Positions 42,555 to 50,228 of a DNA stretch of 64,000 nt are shown in pieces. Within the stretch, counting starts at the first letter, position 1, and every line of letters starts with the position of its first letter. The notes under the pieces were generated by a model. The model made no database searches. It saw nothing but the letters and a program-made list of their open reading frames with translations, and was not told where the DNA came from. Both the position numbers and the translations under genes were made by a program. The stretch is taken from positions 186,001 through 250,000 of the forward strand of contig NZ_CANNGO010000006.1 in NCBI RefSeq assembly GCF_947504215.1, read 5' to 3'. This DNA comes from an uncultured Ruegeria sp. Lineage in GTDB: Bacteria > Pseudomonadota > Alphaproteobacteria > Rhodobacterales > Rhodobacteraceae.

Positions 42555-43583
42555 TCATGGGAACAAAGGGGCCATCATCAGACCCTCGGTTTCATCCTCA
42601 CCTAACATTAGGTTGGCGTTCTGCAAGGCTTGTCCACTGCTACCTTTTGTCAGATTATCCAGTGCCGCGACCACAATCGCGCGACGTTCGATCCGATCAG
42701 CAACAACCCCGATATGGCAGAAATTCGAGCCACGCACATGGTGCGTCGACGGCGTCTCACCCATCGGCAACATCTGGATGAAGGGTTCATCCTGATATGC
42801 CTTGGCCAGTGTTTCATAAACACTTTGTGGATCACCTTTGACGTAAGTCGTGGCCAAAATCCCCCGGTTGGCCGGAATCAGATGCGGCGTGAACTGTATG
42901 TGAACAGCCCGCCCTGCCAGTTTCGAAAATTCCTGATCGAACTCGCCCAAGTGCCTGTGGGTGCCCCCAAGCGCATAAGCGTTCGCGCCTTCGCTCATCT
43001 CGGCATGCAGCAGGTTTTCCTTCAATGACCGCCCGGCCCCGGACACGGCACATTTCAGGTCCAGAATGATGTCGTCCAGATCGATGACACCTGCCGTGAT
43101 CAGCGGTCGCAGAACAAATTGCCCCGTTGCCGCGTTGCAACCCGTGCCAGCCACCAGACGCGTAACGCGGATTTCATCCCGGTAGAACTCGGTCAGGCCA
43201 TAAACGGCCTCTTCTTGATGCTCGAGCGCGGTGTGTGGATTGCCATACCACTTTTCGTACTCGTCCGCCTCTTGCAGCCGGAAATCAGCCGACAGATCAA
43301 CGATTTTCAAGGTCTTAGGCAGATCCCTGATCACTTCTTGGCTGGTTTTATGCGGCAATGCGCAAAAGCAAAGGTCGATCTGGGCAAAATCAATCTCGGA
43401 AATCTTGCATAGGTCCGGCAGGTCCATGTGGCGCAGATGCGGGAAAACCTGTGCCATCGTTAGGCCCGCCTTACGCTCAGCGGCCAACGCGACGATTTCC
43501 ATGTTCGGGTGCTCGGCGATCAGCCGCACCAGTTCTGCCCCAGTGTAACCGGATGCGCCCAGAATTGCGATTTTATGGGTCAT
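42555..43583 (-). CDS. argC: N-acetyl-gamma-glutamyl-phosphate reductase
   Basis: ArgC reduces N-acetylglutamyl phosphate with NADPH in arginine synthesis. The 342-residue protein has the nucleotide loop [20 protein letters not shown] at the N terminus and the active-site Cys in [19 protein letters not shown] near residue 150, with the His in [12 protein letters not shown] and [15 protein letters not shown]. This is the longer type 1 form. It is followed closely by ccmE. No other arg genes are in the window. Confidence 0.95.
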   Translation of the reverse strand: MTHKIAILGASGYTGAELVRLIAEHPNMEIVALAAERKAGLTMAQVFPHLRHMDLPDLCKISEIDFAQIDLCFCALPHKTSQEVIRDLPKTLKIVDLSADFRLQEADEYEKWYGNPHTALEHQEEAVYGLTEFYRDEIRVTRLVAGTGCNAATGQFVLRPLITAGVIDLDDIILDLKCAVSGAGRSLKENLLHAEMSEGANAYALGGTHRHLGEFDQEFSKLAGRAVHIQFTPHLIPANRGILATTYVKGDPQSVYETLAKAYQDEPFIQMLPMGETPSTHHVRGSNFCHIGVVADRIERRAIVVAALDNLTKGSSGQALQNANLMLGEDETEGLMMAPLFP

Positions 43584-43677
43584 GTCAGACCTCTTACTTC
43601 AGTGTGTCACATATCACGACCGACGATGCGACGGTCTTCGACTTAAGGAAAGTTTCAGGCGCAGTCCTTGACCTAAG

Positions 43678-44487
43678 TCAGGCCGCCTCGAACGCGATTT
43701 GTCGTCGGAGAAACTGGGTTGCCCGGTCACTGACAAAGCTCGGCTTGCCCGTGGTTACAAAACCACCCGCGCCATCGCCCAGCATGTTGGGGTGCCGTTG
43801 CAAGTAGTCACCCAGGCTTTCGGCGACCAGATCGCCCTGGCTGAACACCTGAACATCTTGGCCAAGCGCCTTCTGGAACGCATCAGCCATCAACGGATAA
43901 TGGGTACAGCCCAGAATGGCGGCCTGAGGCTCGGGCATTTTCCGTTTCAGCGCATCCACATGGCTCCGTACCAGCGCTTCGGCCAGGATCATGTCACCCT
44001 CTTCGATCGCGTCGACGACGCCCCCACAGGCCTGCGCCTCGACGTCCACACCTATGGCCCGAAACGCCAATTCACGCTGAAAAGCCCGGCTGGAAACGGT
44101 GGCAGGTGTCGCGAACAGAGCGACGTGTTTGACCGCAACCTCGCGCGGCGGGCTGTTGTCGCCCCATTGCCGCTCGGTCAGGGCCTCGATCAGGGGTACA
44201 AAGACACCCAAAACGCGCTTGCCCTCGGGCACGCCTTCTTCCTGCATCCGTCGTAGTGCCGCAGCGCTGGCGGTGTTGCACGCCAGAATCACCAGATTGC
44301 AGCCCCGCGCCCACAAATCCTGAACGGCTTTGCGGGTCAGCTGGTAAATATCATCTGCGTTGCGCACACCGTAGGGTGCGTGCGCATTGTCCGCATAATA
44401 TAGAAAATCCACGTCCGGCAGATGTTTCTGCGCGGCGTTCAGGACGGTCAAACCGCCCAAACCGGAATCAAAGATGCCTACTGCCAT
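43678..44487 (-). CDS. murI: Glutamate racemase
   Basis: MurI makes D-glutamate for peptidoglycan. The 269-residue protein has the first catalytic Cys region [20 protein letters not shown] near residue 78 and the second in [16 protein letters not shown] near residue 193, with the N-terminal signature [14 protein letters not shown] and Asp and Ser of that loop. It starts 8 bases after the acyltransferase gene in the same direction. The 94-base gap to argC shows no clear signal. Confidence 0.94.
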   Translation of the reverse strand: MAVGIFDSGLGGLTVLNAAQKHLPDVDFLYYADNAHAPYGVRNADDIYQLTRKAVQDLWARGCNLVILACNTASAAALRRMQEEGVPEGKRVLGVFVPLIEALTERQWGDNSPPREVAVKHVALFATPATVSSRAFQRELAFRAIGVDVEAQACGGVVDAIEEGDMILAEALVRSHVDALKRKMPEPQAAILGCTHYPLMADAFQKALGQDVQVFSQGDLVAESLGDYLQRHPNMLGDGAGGFVTTGKPSFVSDRATQFLRRQIAFEAA

Positions 44488-44495
44488 TTGCCCCT

Positions 44496-45374
44496 TTAGG
44501 CGCGATGCCGTTCCTCGAATTCATAGCCGTAGTCATAGGACTTCAACGGCTTCGGAGACAGCTCATACGTGGCTTTGCGCAGGAAATCCATCATCTTGCG
44601 CGTATCCTTGCCCATAGGGTCCAGAACATCACGCTGTATGGGTTCGCCGATGACCACTTTGACGGGCGTATCGACGCGTTTTTTGAACTCTTTGATCAAC
44701 AGACCCATCCGCAGAGTATTGTGCAAATGACTGGCAATCTGGAACAGGCGCGATGTGTGGCCGTCAAAAAACACAGGCACTACAGCTGCATCAGATTTGG
44801 CCACCATCCGCGCCGTAAACCCGCGCCAACCGGGATCCATCGGTTGCGAAAACGGCTTGACCGCGGTGCTGACCGTGCCACCGGGGAATACCCCCATCGC
44901 CCCGCCTTCGCCCAGATAGTTCAACGCAGTTTTCCGCGTCTCCAGGTTCAGCTTCATCGCCTCTTTTGTTTCGTCGAACGAGATCGGAAGGATAATGCGG
45001 TTCAGGTCCTCGGCTTTGCGGAACACACGGTTGGCTAAAATCCGGAAATCACCCCGCGTCTGAGACAGGATATGCCCCATCATCAAACCGTCCAGAATAC
45101 CATAAGGGTGGTTGGCAATCAGGATCAGCGGACCATCCTTGGGAATATTGGACAATGACCCGCCGACCACGTCCAGCGTCAGCCCATAGCGTTCGACCAT
45201 AACGGCCCAAAAATCCCGGCCCTTGGCGACCTCTCTCTCGTACCCATCCGCGCGCTTGATCAGACGCAGGCGACCGGTGGTGTTTTCCATCAGTTTGATG
45301 ACCATCCGCCCGCCTTTGGTCGCGGCCGAATAAGAATAAGAAATGTCACGAACGACATGGCGGCGCGAGGGCAT
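44496..45374 (-). CDS. Lysophospholipid acyltransferase family protein
   Basis: A 292-residue PlsC-like acyltransferase. The catalytic motif is [20 protein letters not shown] near residue 93, where five residues lie between His and Asp, not the four of classical PlsC (HX4D). This spacing is found in the hemolysin-like branch linked to ornithine lipids and other acyl lipids. The acceptor motif is [12 protein letters not shown] and a later [14 protein letters not shown]. The ATG at 45374 has GGAG at 7 bases. A perfect 10-base inverted repeat lies just before it. The acyl acceptor cannot be told. Confidence 0.85.
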   Translation of the reverse strand: MPSRRHVVRDISYSYSAATKGGRMVIKLMENTTGRLRLIKRADGYEREVAKGRDFWAVMVERYGLTLDVVGGSLSNIPKDGPLILIANHPYGILDGLMMGHILSQTRGDFRILANRVFRKAEDLNRIILPISFDETKEAMKLNLETRKTALNYLGEGGAMGVFPGGTVSTAVKPFSQPMDPGWRGFTARMVAKSDAAVVPVFFDGHTSRLFQIASHLHNTLRMGLLIKEFKKRVDTPVKVVIGEPIQRDVLDPMGKDTRKMMDFLRKATYELSPKPLKSYDYGYEFEERHRA

Positions 45375-45389
45375 GCGGGTCTCCGGTTT

Positions 45390-45416
45390 GCTGCCTGCAG
45401 TATAAATGCAGGCAGC
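45390..45416 (-). repeat. Perfect inverted repeat before the acyltransferase gene
   Basis: GCTGCCTGCA (45390-45399) and TGCAGGCAGC (45407-45416) form a perfect 10-base-pair stem with a 7-base loop. It lies between the indolepyruvate oxidoreductase stop and the acyltransferase start. On the minus strand no T run follows; on the plus strand AATTTTG follows. It could be an operator, a processing site or a weak terminator. Confidence 0.5.
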
Positions 45417-45452
45417 AATTTTGCCTAGATAACGTGACAAACTTGTGACGCG

Positions 45453-48400
45453 CTACTCGGCCGCCGCTCGTACTTCCGGGCCTCCACTGCGGATGGTCGC
45501 CAGCAATTCTTCGCGTCGTTTGGCCGCTTTTTCTTCATTCGCCATCAGAACCGGCCCGAAACCACGAATGTCCAATGGCAACCGGGCCAGAGCCACGACA
45601 GCATCATGTGTGTTCTGCGACAGCAAAGCCAGAACCTCTGTCATGTCTTTTTCGTATTGCCGGATCAAAGCGCGTTCCATTTTCCGCTCTGCTGAATATC
45701 CAAAGACATCAAGCGGCGTGCCACGCAAAGACTTCATCTTTGCCAAAAGCTTCAACGGGCCAAGCATCCATTCCCCAAACGCCCGTTTGCGCGGACGGCC
45801 ATTTCCGCTGGTGCCACCAAAGATCGGTGGGGCCAGATGGAAGGTCATCTTGAAGTCACCATCAAACTCGGACGCGGCTTTGTCACGGCTTGTCAGCAAC
45901 AGCCGGGCAACCTCGTATTCGTCCTTGTAGGACAGCAGCTTGTGATACCCTTTGGCCACGGCTTCGCGCACCGTCTCATCCGTCACCGAGTCCACCAGTT
46001 TGCGATACCTTTTCGCCAGTCGGGCGCTTTGATACGCGCTTAGGTGCTGTTCCCGGAACGCGATGATCTGGTCCAGCGTTTTGGGCAATTCGGTCACGGA
46101 CGGCGACAGAATGGTCTTGACCTCATCTGGATGCAAAAGCGCCCAACGCCCAAGATCAAAAGCGCGTTTATTGCGCTCAACAGCAGTGCCGTTCAACTCC
46201 AGCGCGTGCAGAATGGCCTCGTGGCTAACCGGCAGGATGCCGCGCTGCCAGGCAGCGCCAAACACCATCATGTTCGAATAAATCGAATCCCCCATCAAAG
46301 CACGGGCCAGATCGGTCGCATCGAATACTGAAACCCCATCCTTCAACCGCGCCTGCAAAGCCAGTTCAAGCTGATCACTTGGGATGCGGAATTCGGTATC
46401 CCGGGTGAAATCGCCCGTCACTGTCTCGTGGTTGTTCACGACTGCGCCTGTTTGGCCCGTTCGCGTCAGACCCAGAGTCTTTGCCCCGGCCGAAACCACC
46501 AGATCGCCCCCGATCAGCGCATGCGCTTCGCCAGTTGCAACCCGAATGGCACTGATGTCTTCCGGGCGGTTGGCAATGCGGCAATGGATATGCACGGCGC
46601 CACCCTTCTGGGCCAACCCGGCCATCTCCATCATGCCTGCGCCCTTGCCATCAATCTGTGCGGCCTGCGCTAAGACGGCACCAAGTGTCACGACACCCGT
46701 ACCGCCGACTCCAGTGATCACCACGTTATGCGTGCCCTTGATCTCGGGCAGCACTGGCATCGGCAGATCCGGTAGGTCGATTTCGGTGGTCGCCTCTTTG
46801 CGGATCTTCGCGCCTTCCAATGTCACAAAGGACGGGCAGAACCCGTTCACACAGGAAAAGTCCTTGTTGCAACTGGATTGGTCAATCGCCCGTTTGCGGC
46901 CCAGTTCCGTCTCCTTGGGAACGATCGAGACACAGTTCGACTGCACGCCACAATCGCCGCAACCCTCGCAAATCTCCGAGTTGATAAAGACGCGTTTGTC
47001 CGGGTCGGGGAATGTTCCTCGCTTGCGGCGACGACGCTTTTCGGCGGCACAGGTCTGAACATAAACAATGACCGAGGTGCCCTCGATCTCGCGAAACCGT
47101 TCCTGCACTTGCATCAATTCGGCGCGCTCAAAAGTTTCAACACTCGCTGGCAGCGCGGTGAAATTCACGTCTTCCTTTTCGTCATAGACCAATGCGACAT
47201 CCTTGACGCCCATCGCCTTGACCTCGGCCACGATGCGCTCAGCGGTCAGGTCCCCTTCGTTATCCTGCCCCCCGGTCATTGCGACCGCGTCATTGAACAG
47301 GATCTTGAAAGTGATATTTGTGCCCGCCGATAATGCCGCCCGAATGGCCTGCACACCGGAATGGTTATAGGTTCCGTCGCCCAGATTCTGAAAAACGTGC
47401 TTGGTGGTCGAAAACGGCTCTTCCCCGATCCAGTTCGCACCTTCACCGCCCATCTGGGTAAAGCCTGTGGTGTTCCGGTCCATCCACTGCACCATGTAGT
47501 GGCAGCCGATCCCCGCGTAAGCCCGACTACCTTCCGGCACCTTGGTCGAGCTATTATGCGGACATCCCGAACAGAAATAGGGCAAACGGGTCGCGATCTC
47601 TTGGGCGTTATCCGCCCGGCGCGCCTCGGACAGTTTGGACAGCCCTGCCCTCACACCGTCTGTATCGCGCCCCTCTTCGATAAGGATGTCGCCCAGTTTC
47701 TCGGCAATCATAATCGGATCAAGTGCGCCCCGTGTCGGGAAAAGTTCTTCGCGGTGCAACGTCCCAGCACCGCCTTTGTACCAGCCATAAACCCGGCGGC
47801 CGCGCCGGTCATCAAATATCGCTTCTTTGACCTGAACTTCAATCAATTTGCGCTTTTCTTCCACGATAACAATAAGGTCCAGCCCCTCGGCCCAATCGTG
47901 GAACCCGGTCATATCCAACGGGAAGGTTTGACCAACCTTGTAAGTGGTGATCCCCAGCCGCTCGGCCTCGGCCTCATCAATATTGAGCAGAGACAAAGCA
48001 TGGGTCAGGTCCAACCAGTTCTTGCCTGCCGCAACCAGACCGATTTTGGCGCCGGGTTCGCCCCAGACCCGCTTGTCCAGCTTGTTGGCGCGGGAAAATG
48101 TCTCGGCGGCGAACCGTTTGTAATCGATGATCCGCGCTTCTTGCAGATGCGGCGTGTCGCCCAGACGAATGTTCAGCCCACCCTCGGGCATGTCAAAATC
48201 TGGAACGGCAAGCTGCATCCGATCAGGGCTGCCATCCACGACCGAGGTCACCTCGATCGTGTCTTTCATCGTCTTGAGACCCACCCAAACCCCGGCAAAC
48301 CGGCTGAGCGCGAAGCCGTAAATGCCGTAATCCAGAATTTCCTGCACACCAGCAGGGCTGACCACTGGCATATACATATCAACCAGTGACCATTCGGATT

Positions 48401-48872
48401 GATGCAACACGGTCGAGCTTTCGCCGGTATGGTCATCGCCCATCGCCATCAGCACACCACCATGTTGTGCCGTTCCAGCCATATTGGCGTGACGCATGAC
48501 ATCGCCGGACCGGTCGACGCCAGGGCCTTTGCCGTACCACAGGCCAAAGACGCCATCGAACCGGCCATCGCCACGCAAACCGGCCTGCTGGCTGCCCCAA
48601 AGGGCGGTCGCGGCCAAGTCTTCATTCAAACCGTATTGAAAGGTAACGTCGCTTTCCGCCAGTTGCTTCTGCGCGCGGGTCATTTGTAGATCCACCGCAC
48701 CCAAAGGCGATCCGCGATACCCCGTCACCAGCCCCGCCGTGTTTAGCCCGGCCTGCCGGTCGCGCTCTTTCTGCATCAGCATCAAGCGTACCAGTGCCTG
48801 AGTACCGTTCAGAAGAACGGGGTTTTTAGTAAGATCGAACCGGTCGTTTAGCGAAATTTGTGGCTGACTCAT
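45453..48872 (-). CDS. Indolepyruvate ferredoxin oxidoreductase, fused alpha-beta-gamma form
   Basis: This 1139-residue enzyme oxidatively decarboxylates aryl pyruvates (or other 2-oxo acids) to acyl-CoA with ferredoxin as acceptor. It is a single-chain form: a thiamin diphosphate-binding N-terminal part (RGSPLGAVDLQM, then a C-terminal half of that module with FSTTKHVFQNLGDGTYNHSG), a ferredoxin-like cluster CEGCGDCGVQSNC near residue 650, and a gamma domain with NVVITGVGGTGVVTLGAVLA near residue 730. The ATG at 48872 has GGGGAG upstream. A LysR regulator is divergent. Which 2-oxo acid is used cannot be seen; aromatic amino acid breakdown is likely. Confidence 0.93.
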   Translation of the reverse strand: MSQPQISLNDRFDLTKNPVLLNGTQALVRLMLMQKERDRQAGLNTAGLVTGYRGSPLGAVDLQMTRAQKQLAESDVTFQYGLNEDLAATALWGSQQAGLRGDGRFDGVFGLWYGKGPGVDRSGDVMRHANMAGTAQHGGVLMAMGDDHTGESSTVLHQSEWSLVDMYMPVVSPAGVQEILDYGIYGFALSRFAGVWVGLKTMKDTIEVTSVVDGSPDRMQLAVPDFDMPEGGLNIRLGDTPHLQEARIIDYKRFAAETFSRANKLDKRVWGEPGAKIGLVAAGKNWLDLTHALSLLNIDEAEAERLGITTYKVGQTFPLDMTGFHDWAEGLDLIVIVEEKRKLIEVQVKEAIFDDRRGRRVYGWYKGGAGTLHREELFPTRGALDPIMIAEKLGDILIEEGRDTDGVRAGLSKLSEARRADNAQEIATRLPYFCSGCPHNSSTKVPEGSRAYAGIGCHYMVQWMDRNTTGFTQMGGEGANWIGEEPFSTTKHVFQNLGDGTYNHSGVQAIRAALSAGTNITFKILFNDAVAMTGGQDNEGDLTAERIVAEVKAMGVKDVALVYDEKEDVNFTALPASVETFERAELMQVQERFREIEGTSVIVYVQTCAAEKRRRRKRGTFPDPDKRVFINSEICEGCGDCGVQSNCVSIVPKETELGRKRAIDQSSCNKDFSCVNGFCPSFVTLEGAKIRKEATTEIDLPDLPMPVLPEIKGTHNVVITGVGGTGVVTLGAVLAQAAQIDGKGAGMMEMAGLAQKGGAVHIHCRIANRPEDISAIRVATGEAHALIGGDLVVSAGAKTLGLTRTGQTGAVVNNHETVTGDFTRDTEFRIPSDQLELALQARLKDGVSVFDATDLARALMGDSIYSNMMVFGAAWQRGILPVSHEAILHALELNGTAVERNKRAFDLGRWALLHPDEVKTILSPSVTELPKTLDQIIAFREQHLSAYQSARLAKRYRKLVDSVTDETVREAVAKGYHKLLSYKDEYEVARLLLTSRDKAASEFDGDFKMTFHLAPPIFGGTSGNGRPRKRAFGEWMLGPLKLLAKMKSLRGTPLDVFGYSAERKMERALIRQYEKDMTEVLALLSQNTHDAVVALARLPLDIRGFGPVLMANEEKAAKRREELLATIRSGGPEVRAAAE

Positions 48873-48920
48873 CAAACGTCTCCCCTCGTCAGATCAGTGT
48901 GCTTCATCTTCGGGCATTTT

Positions 48921-49000
48921 AGGTCATATATTCTGACCTGCATAGAGGTTATCCCCTGAAAGGTAACGATTTCACTGTTTGAATGTGGAACTTGTTACCT
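48921..49000. promoter_or_regulatory. LysR-type operator-like repeats between the oxidoreductase and lysR
   Basis: Two inverted repeats lie in the divergent promoter region: AGGTCA (48921-48926) with TGACCT (48934-48939), 7 bases apart, and AGGTAAC (48961-48967) with GTTACCT (48994-49000), 26 bases apart. Interrupted dyads of this type are usual binding sites of LysR regulators. Confidence 0.45.
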
Positions 49001-49041
49001 ATTTCATATAGGCCTTCCCGAGGATAACGAAAGTTGCGGCG

Positions 49042-49950
49042 ATGGATTGGGACAAGCTTAGAATATTTCACGCGGTTGCAGACGCTGGCAGCCTGACGCA
49101 CGCAGGCGACAAACTGAATCTGTCGCAATCCGCTGTCAGTCGTCAAATCCGCGCACTGGAAGAATCACTCGACGCGACCCTGTTTCACCGGCACGCGCGC
49201 GGCCTGATCCTGACTGAACAGGGCGAGCTATTATTCGATGCCACCTCTGCCATGTCCAAACGTTTGGACGCGGCAGCGGCCCGTATCCGCGACAGCGAGG
49301 AAGAGGTCTTTGGCGTTCTGCGCGTAACAACAACCTTCGGCTTTGGCACCCTGTGGCTGGCCCCTCGTCTGCCGAAACTTTATGAACAATATCCCGACCT
49401 CAACATTGATTTGATGCTGGAAGAGCGTGTGCTGGACCTGCCCATGCGCGAGGCGGACGTCGCCATTCGCATGAAAGAACCCAGCCAAGCCGATCTTGTC
49501 CGCAAGCGCCTGATGACGGTGCAGATGATGCTTTATGCCACGCAGGAATACATCGAAACCCACGGCGGTATGCTGGAAAACCTAGAAGACATCAAAAACC
49601 ACCGTTTGATTTGTCAAACACCCGCCGCGCCGCAAGTCGGGGCCAGTGCATCGATGGTGGGGCACCTGATGACCTACAACCCCAGGTCACTATTGACCGT
49701 CAATAACTACTTCGGCGTTCTGCAAGGGGTTCTGCACAATCTGGGCATCGGCGTTCTGCCCGATTACGTAACCCAGGACTTCCCCCATCTTGTTCCCGTG
49801 CTGTCGGATATCGAAACTGCGGATGTGCCAGTTTATCTCGCCTATCCCGAGGAATTGCGCCAATCTCAGCGGGTTGCCGCGTTCCGGGATTTCGTTCAGG
49901 ATGAAATCATCGCGCAGCGCAAGCAACTGAAGCAAATGGGAAAACTCTAG
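49042..49950 (+). CDS. LysR-family transcriptional regulator
   Basis: A 302-residue regulator with the LysR helix-turn-helix (FHAVADAGSLTHAGDKLNLS followed by QSAVSRQIRALEE, residues 10-40) and a C-terminal periplasmic-binding-like domain (PRLPKLYEQYPDLNIDLMLE, YFGVLQGVLHNLGIGVLPDY). It is divergent from the indolepyruvate oxidoreductase gene and shares the dyad-containing gap with it, so it probably controls that gene in response to an aromatic amino acid product. It ends before a small-RNA-like element. Confidence 0.9.
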   Translation: MDWDKLRIFHAVADAGSLTHAGDKLNLSQSAVSRQIRALEESLDATLFHRHARGLILTEQGELLFDATSAMSKRLDAAAARIRDSEEEVFGVLRVTTTFGFGTLWLAPRLPKLYEQYPDLNIDLMLEERVLDLPMREADVAIRMKEPSQADLVRKRLMTVQMMLYATQEYIETHGGMLENLEDIKNHRLICQTPAAPQVGASASMVGHLMTYNPRSLLTVNNYFGVLQGVLHNLGIGVLPDYVTQDFPHLVPVLSDIETADVPVYLAYPEELRQSQRVAAFRDFVQDEIIAQRKQLKQMGKL

Positions 49951-50000
49951 GTATGCAGCGATCGCATATCGGACATGCCTTAAAGTAAGGTTAAAACATC

Positions 50001-50029
50001 TTGAACGTTCACAAACTGACACCTAAATG
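50001..50029 (+). promoter_or_regulatory. Candidate promoter of a small RNA
   Basis: TTGAAC (50001-50006) and TAAATG (50024-50029) are 17 bases apart. Transcription would begin near 50037, just before a structured region that ends with a strong terminator at 50118. Confidence 0.5.
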
Positions 50030-50036
50030 AGCATTC

Positions 50037-50118
50037 GAAGGCGGTGATGCTGTAACGCTCATCATCTTCATACCTCCCTGTTGGACTACGGCCGAGCTTA
50101 GTGCTCGGCCTTTTTTTT
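50037..50118 (+). ncRNA. Candidate small RNA with anti-Shine-Dalgarno motif
   Basis: The predicted 82-base RNA has a first hairpin between GAAGGCGGTGA (50037-50047) and TCATCATCTTC (50059-50069) with one mismatch, then a single-stranded stretch with CCTCCC (50073-50078), and a terminator GGCCGAGC-TTAGT-GCTCGGCC followed by eight T. A CUCC-rich loop is the targeting element of several alphaproteobacterial small RNA families. There is no open frame of note within it. It could alternatively be a long 3' tail of lysR. Confidence 0.5.
50090..50118 (+). terminator. Strong intrinsic terminator
   Basis: GGCCGAGC (50090-50097) and GCTCGGCC (50103-50110) form a perfect 8-base-pair stem with a TTAGT loop, followed by eight T. 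It ends lysR and the candidate small RNA. Confidence 0.9.
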
Positions 50119-50185
50119 GGCCTATCGCCTATTGCGTATCAATAGGCCGCTGAATCTTCTGGGAAAAACGCAGGCGCCCGCCTAT

Positions 50186-50215
50186 GATCACGAAAAAAAC
50201 CAATTTTTCGTGATC
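50186..50215. repeat. Perfect 12-base inverted repeat just upstream of the MscS-family gene
   Basis: GATCACGAAAAA (50186-50197) and TTTTTCGTGATC (50204-50215) are perfect complements with a 6-base spacer, 13 bases before the start codon of the channel gene. In RNA the stem would stand directly upstream of the ribosome binding site; in DNA it could be an operator. Confidence 0.6.
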
Positions 50216-50228
50216 GAGGACAAAACCG

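Noticed and set aside
47361-48389. A 342-codon open frame on the plus strand
   Set aside because: It is antisense to the indolepyruvate oxidoreductase gene, which shows continuous conserved motifs over the same bases.
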